Shown here one piece after another: positions 13,952 to 16,146 of a stretch of DNA of 16,146 nt. This stretch comes from Actinomycetota bacterium (GTDB lineage Bacteria; Actinomycetota; Actinomycetes; Nanopelagicales; Nanopelagicaceae): assembly GCA_009924185.1 (NCBI GenBank), contig RFSC01000008.1:1-16146 (forward strand), read 5' to 3'. The notes beneath the pieces were generated by a model. It was not told where the DNA came from and searched no databases. It saw nothing but the letters and a program-made list of their open reading frames with translations. Each line of letters starts with the position of its first letter. Position 1 is the stretch's first letter. Both the position numbers and the translations under genes were made by a program.

Positions 13952-15016
13952 ATCAAGCTTCCTGATTTTCCTTGGGATGCTCTAGCTCCATATGGGCAAA
14001 GAGCACGCTCCCACCCGCAAGGAATTATTGATTTATCTCAAGGCACCCCGGTAGACCCAACCCCAGAGTTCATTCAAAAGGCGCTGCGTGACAACGCCAA
14101 TTCACCTAGTTATCCAGTAACTACTGGAGCTGCGGAGCTACGAGCAGAGTTACATCGTTACAGCAGTGAGGTCTTGGGTGCCACGGGAGAGTTTGATGTA
14201 TTGCCGACCATTGGCTCAAAGGAAATTGTCGCTTTACTTCCATTTTTGCTTCAGGCAAAACGAGTTCTGATTCCAGAGATTGCCTATCCCACTTATCGTG
14301 TTGGTGGAATTTTGGCGGGCGCTGAGGTAATCGAGGTAGCAATAGATGCGAAGGATTGGCCTTCAAATGGGGTTGATTTAGCTTGGATTAACTCACCTTC
14401 AAACCCAACCGGAAGAGTGCATAGTGAAAACGAGCTGATTGCAGCCATTGAGTGGTCGCGAAAATCGGGCGCGGTACTAGCTAGTGATGAGTGTTATCTA
14501 TCCTTCCCAGATACAAAGCAGGGCAGATCGGTTCTATCGCTAACCTCTGGAGATAACAAAGGCATTCTTGCAATCCACTCGTTATCAAAGCGTTCAAACT
14601 TGGCGGGATACCGCGGATCATTCATGGCAGGCGATGCCCAGCTAATAAAGCAACTCTTAGAGATAAGAAAACATATGGGCATGATGGTTCCTCTCCCTGT
14701 TCAAATGGCGACAACTGCAGCTTTGCAGGACGAAACACATGTAAAGCAACAAGCAGAGCGCTACCGAAATCGTCGTGCGATTCTGCGACAAGCGCTGGAG
14801 GATTTGGGTTTCGAAGTAGAGTTTTCTGAAGCGGGACTTTATTTGTGGTGCACGCGTGGTGAAGAGGATTGGCAAACTGTCTCCTGGTTTGCCGATCGTG
14901 GAGTGTTGGTAACGCCGGGAAGTTTTTATGGGGAGAAGGGTGCGCGTCATGTTCGAATCGCATTGACCGCTTCTGATGAAAAGATAAATGAAGCCGCAAA
15001 GCGTTTGAGTGTGTAA
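13952..15016 (+). CDS. dapC: N-succinyl-LL-diaminopimelate aminotransferase, apparent AUC start
   Basis: A class I/II PLP aminotransferase of the lysine/DAP pathway, converting N-succinyl-2-amino-6-ketopimelate with glutamate; it feeds peptidoglycan and lysine. With the ATC start it has 354 residues, close to the usual length of about 360. The N-terminus (KLPDFPWDALAPYGQRA, LSQGTPVDPTP, SPSYPVTTGAAELR) is conserved family sequence, so it must be translated. PLP residues: N151 (NSPSNPTG), D179 and Y182 (SDECYL), Schiff-base K213 (HSLSKRSNLAGYR) and the carboxylate Arg near HVRIAL. The only standard start in frame is a TTG at 14174, which would delete 74 conserved residues including the Tyr/Gly cofactor segment. 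The frame upstream is open to the ferredoxin TAA. AUC with AAGGGG 5 nt ahead is the best start; a sequencing change of ATG to ATC is the main alternative. Confidence 0.82.
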   Translation: MKLPDFPWDALAPYGQRARSHPQGIIDLSQGTPVDPTPEFIQKALRDNANSPSYPVTTGAAELRAELHRYSSEVLGATGEFDVLPTIGSKEIVALLPFLLQAKRVLIPEIAYPTYRVGGILAGAEVIEVAIDAKDWPSNGVDLAWINSPSNPTGRVHSENELIAAIEWSRKSGAVLASDECYLSFPDTKQGRSVLSLTSGDNKGILAIHSLSKRSNLAGYRGSFMAGDAQLIKQLLEIRKHMGMMVPLPVQMATTAALQDETHVKQQAERYRNRRAILRQALEDLGFEVEFSEAGLYLWCTRGEEDWQTVSWFADRGVLVTPGSFYGEKGARHVRIALTASDEKINEAAKRLSV

Positions 15017-15022
15017 CTGAAG

Positions 15023-16000
15023 ATGGTCACTAAAGGCATTTTGCTTGTTGGCGGAAAAGGTACTCGGCTTGCGCCCTTGACCAACAACACCCCAAAACCG
15101 ATGCTGCGCGTAGCCGGAAAGCCAGTTACCGAGCACCAGATTGTCAAAGCACGCAACTCCGGAATCACAGAGCTAGTTCTGGCAACGTCTTATTTAGCGG
15201 AGGTTTTCGAACCTTACTTTGGTGATGGCTCAAAATTTGATCTTTCTATTACCTATGCTGTTGAAGATGTTCCACTTGGTACAGGTGGTGCTATCGCAAA
15301 TGCCGCCAGTAAATTGAATTTGGCCGATGATGATTCAGTCGTAGTATTCAATGGTGATGTTCTGAGCGGCCACAATCTAAACAAACAGATGTCGCTACAT
15401 GAGAGCTCAAACTCCGATGTGACTTTGTATTTAACTAAGGTAGATGATCCGCGTGCCTATGGATGCGTGCCAATTGACCAACATGGTCGAGTGCAGAGTT
15501 TTCTTGAGAAGATGGATAATCCAATCGCTGACACCATCAACGCAGGTTGCTACATATTTCGAAATCGCGCCATACAACAAATTCCAAATGGCCAGGTGGT
15601 AAGCGTTGAGAGAGATACCTTTCCTAAGCTGCTTAATGAAGGATTTGAATTGTTTGGTTATTTAGATAGCAATTATTGGATTGATATGGGGACCCCGCAA
15701 TCGTTCATCAAAGCTTCAAGGGATTTGATTTTGAAACCAGATTTATCAGCCGCCACAAGTGGGGTGGTAGATGGTTGTTTAATCGGTTCAAATGTAGAGA
15801 TTCATCCAACTGCCCGAATCGGCGAGGGTTCAACAATCGGAGATGGAGTGAAAATCCATCAAGGGTGCGGTATCTACGGCTCAATGATCTCAAGCTCGGT
15901 AGTTATTGGCGAGGGCAGTGAGGTTCGAGATTGCTACATTGCTCCAGGACAAGTGATTCCACCCAATTCCAAGCTCATCGGCCAGGTAATTGGAGAGTAA
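15023..16000 (+). CDS. Mannose-1-phosphate guanylyltransferase-like nucleotidyltransferase
   Basis: A 325-residue sugar-1-phosphate nucleotidyltransferase. The N-terminal Rossmann-like domain has the signature GGKGTRLAPLT (10-20) with NTPKPML (22-28), the GTGGA loop (86-90), the metal-binding NGD (110-112), the substrate loop NAGCYIF (173-179) and WIDMGTP (219-225). From about 245 onward the left-handed beta-helix repeats appear (GCLIGSNVEIHPTARIGEGS, IGDGVKIHQ, VVIGEGS). This resembles actinobacterial ManB/ManC (Rv3264c type) making GDP-mannose for glycolipids and glycoproteins. Glucose-1-phosphate thymidylyl- or uridylyltransferase activity is a realistic alternative; sequence alone does not fix the nucleotide. 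It starts 6 nt after dapC with a poor Shine-Dalgarno (TGAAG), so it is probably co-transcribed. Confidence 0.82.
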   Translation: MVTKGILLVGGKGTRLAPLTNNTPKPMLRVAGKPVTEHQIVKARNSGITELVLATSYLAEVFEPYFGDGSKFDLSITYAVEDVPLGTGGAIANAASKLNLADDDSVVVFNGDVLSGHNLNKQMSLHESSNSDVTLYLTKVDDPRAYGCVPIDQHGRVQSFLEKMDNPIADTINAGCYIFRNRAIQQIPNGQVVSVERDTFPKLLNEGFELFGYLDSNYWIDMGTPQSFIKASRDLILKPDLSAATSGVVDGCLIGSNVEIHPTARIGEGSTIGDGVKIHQGCGIYGSMISSSVVIGEGSEVRDCYIAPGQVIPPNSKLIGQVIGE

Positions 16001-16018
16001 AACTCGAAATTAGGGAAA

Positions 16019-16034
16019 TTGAGAGATATCTCAA
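16019..16034. repeat. Inverted repeat downstream of the nucleotidyltransferase gene
   Basis: TTGAGA (16019-16024), GATA, TCTCAA (16029-16034): a perfect 6-bp stem, containing the palindrome GAGATATCTC. No T-tract follows, so it is a poor intrinsic terminator; a regulator site or a transcript 3' end are both possible. Confidence 0.4.
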
Positions 16035-16085
16035 CAAAATACCCCAAAAAATCTGAGTATTTATCAAATATTTGGACTCATCGGC

Positions 16086-16114
16086 TTGACTCCTGGGAAT
16101 AACACGCGTGTAAT
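16086..16114 (+). promoter_or_regulatory. Strong candidate promoter leading out of the window
   Basis: TTGACT (16086-16091) and TGTAAT (16109-16114) are separated by exactly 17 bp, the best -35/-10 pair in the window. The palindrome ACACGCGTGT (16102-16111) overlaps the start of the -10, where a bound factor would block polymerase. The remaining 32 bases before the edge contain no start codon I would defend, so the gene lies further right. In mycobacteria a whiB gene sits near manB, so a WhiB-type regulator is a guess. Confidence 0.5.
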
Positions 16115-16146
16115 TCTCCTCATTGGGCCCTCCGTAAGGTGTGGGC

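Noticed and set aside
14174..15016. DapC starting at the TTG at 14174
   Set aside because: It would delete 74 residues of clearly conserved aminotransferase sequence that is open in frame upstream.
14657..15136. 159-codon minus-strand ORF across dapC and the nucleotidyltransferase gene
   Set aside because: It is antisense to two conserved genes, with low-complexity composition and no recognisable domain.
1..16146. CRISPR array, insertion sequence, prophage, toxin-antitoxin or other mobile/defence system
   Set aside because: No direct repeats with spacers, transposase, integrase, terminal inverted repeats or toxin-like small gene pairs were seen; the content is housekeeping and densely packed.

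Overview
The window looks like a piece of a streamlined actinobacterial chromosome with low GC (about 45% by eye from a few lines). Both mycothiol biosynthesis (MshB) and families largely confined to Actinobacteria (DUF3117, DUF3107) are present. The gene neighbourhoods, compared from memory, resemble several Mycobacterium tuberculosis clusters (Rv1211/Rv1220c/Rv1224/Rv1229c/Rv1231c/Rv1232c; Rv1170-1171; Rv1177-1178; Rv3208/Rv3208A). Low GC, minimal intergenic space and actinobacterial gene content fit the freshwater acI lineage (Nanopelagicales-type) best. That assignment is inference, not a database match.

Layout. 1-443: the 3' end of an SRPBCC-type protein and a sigma-70 region-4-only mini-protein. 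508-4324 (+): a tightly packed run of DUF3117 protein, leucyl aminopeptidase, O-methyltransferase-fold protein, TatB and Mrp. Consecutive genes overlap or nearly abut. 4289-5997 (-): a soluble MgtE-N/CBS protein followed by a DUF1003 membrane protein. 6043-9934 (+): a five-gene operon of EamA transporter, PHP phosphoesterase, MarC membrane protein, MpaB/Lcp-type oxygenase and an orphan ParA-like ATPase. 9931-10871 (-): TetR regulator and DUF3107 protein. 10927-12119 (+): mshB and a small membrane protein. 12109-13536 (-): cysteinyl-tRNA synthetase. 13619-16000 (+): 7Fe ferredoxin, DapC aminotransferase and a GDP-mannose-pyrophosphorylase-like nucleotidyltransferase. 16001-16146: no gene, but a strong-looking promoter pointing out of the window.

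Most genes are housekeeping: peptide turnover, Tat export, Fe-S carriage, lysine/peptidoglycan precursor synthesis, mycothiol, tRNA charging and sugar-nucleotide supply. I see no CRISPR array, insertion sequence, prophage, toxin-antitoxin pair, tRNA or rRNA, and no convincing new defence or mobile system. The points most worth a second look are: dapC, which has no canonical start codon and seems to begin with AUC right after the in-frame ferredoxin stop; a methyltransferase-fold protein whose metal ligands are replaced by arginines; a ParA-like ATPase without the signature lysine, coupled to an MpaB-type oxygenase; and a palindrome-bearing promoter at the right edge.
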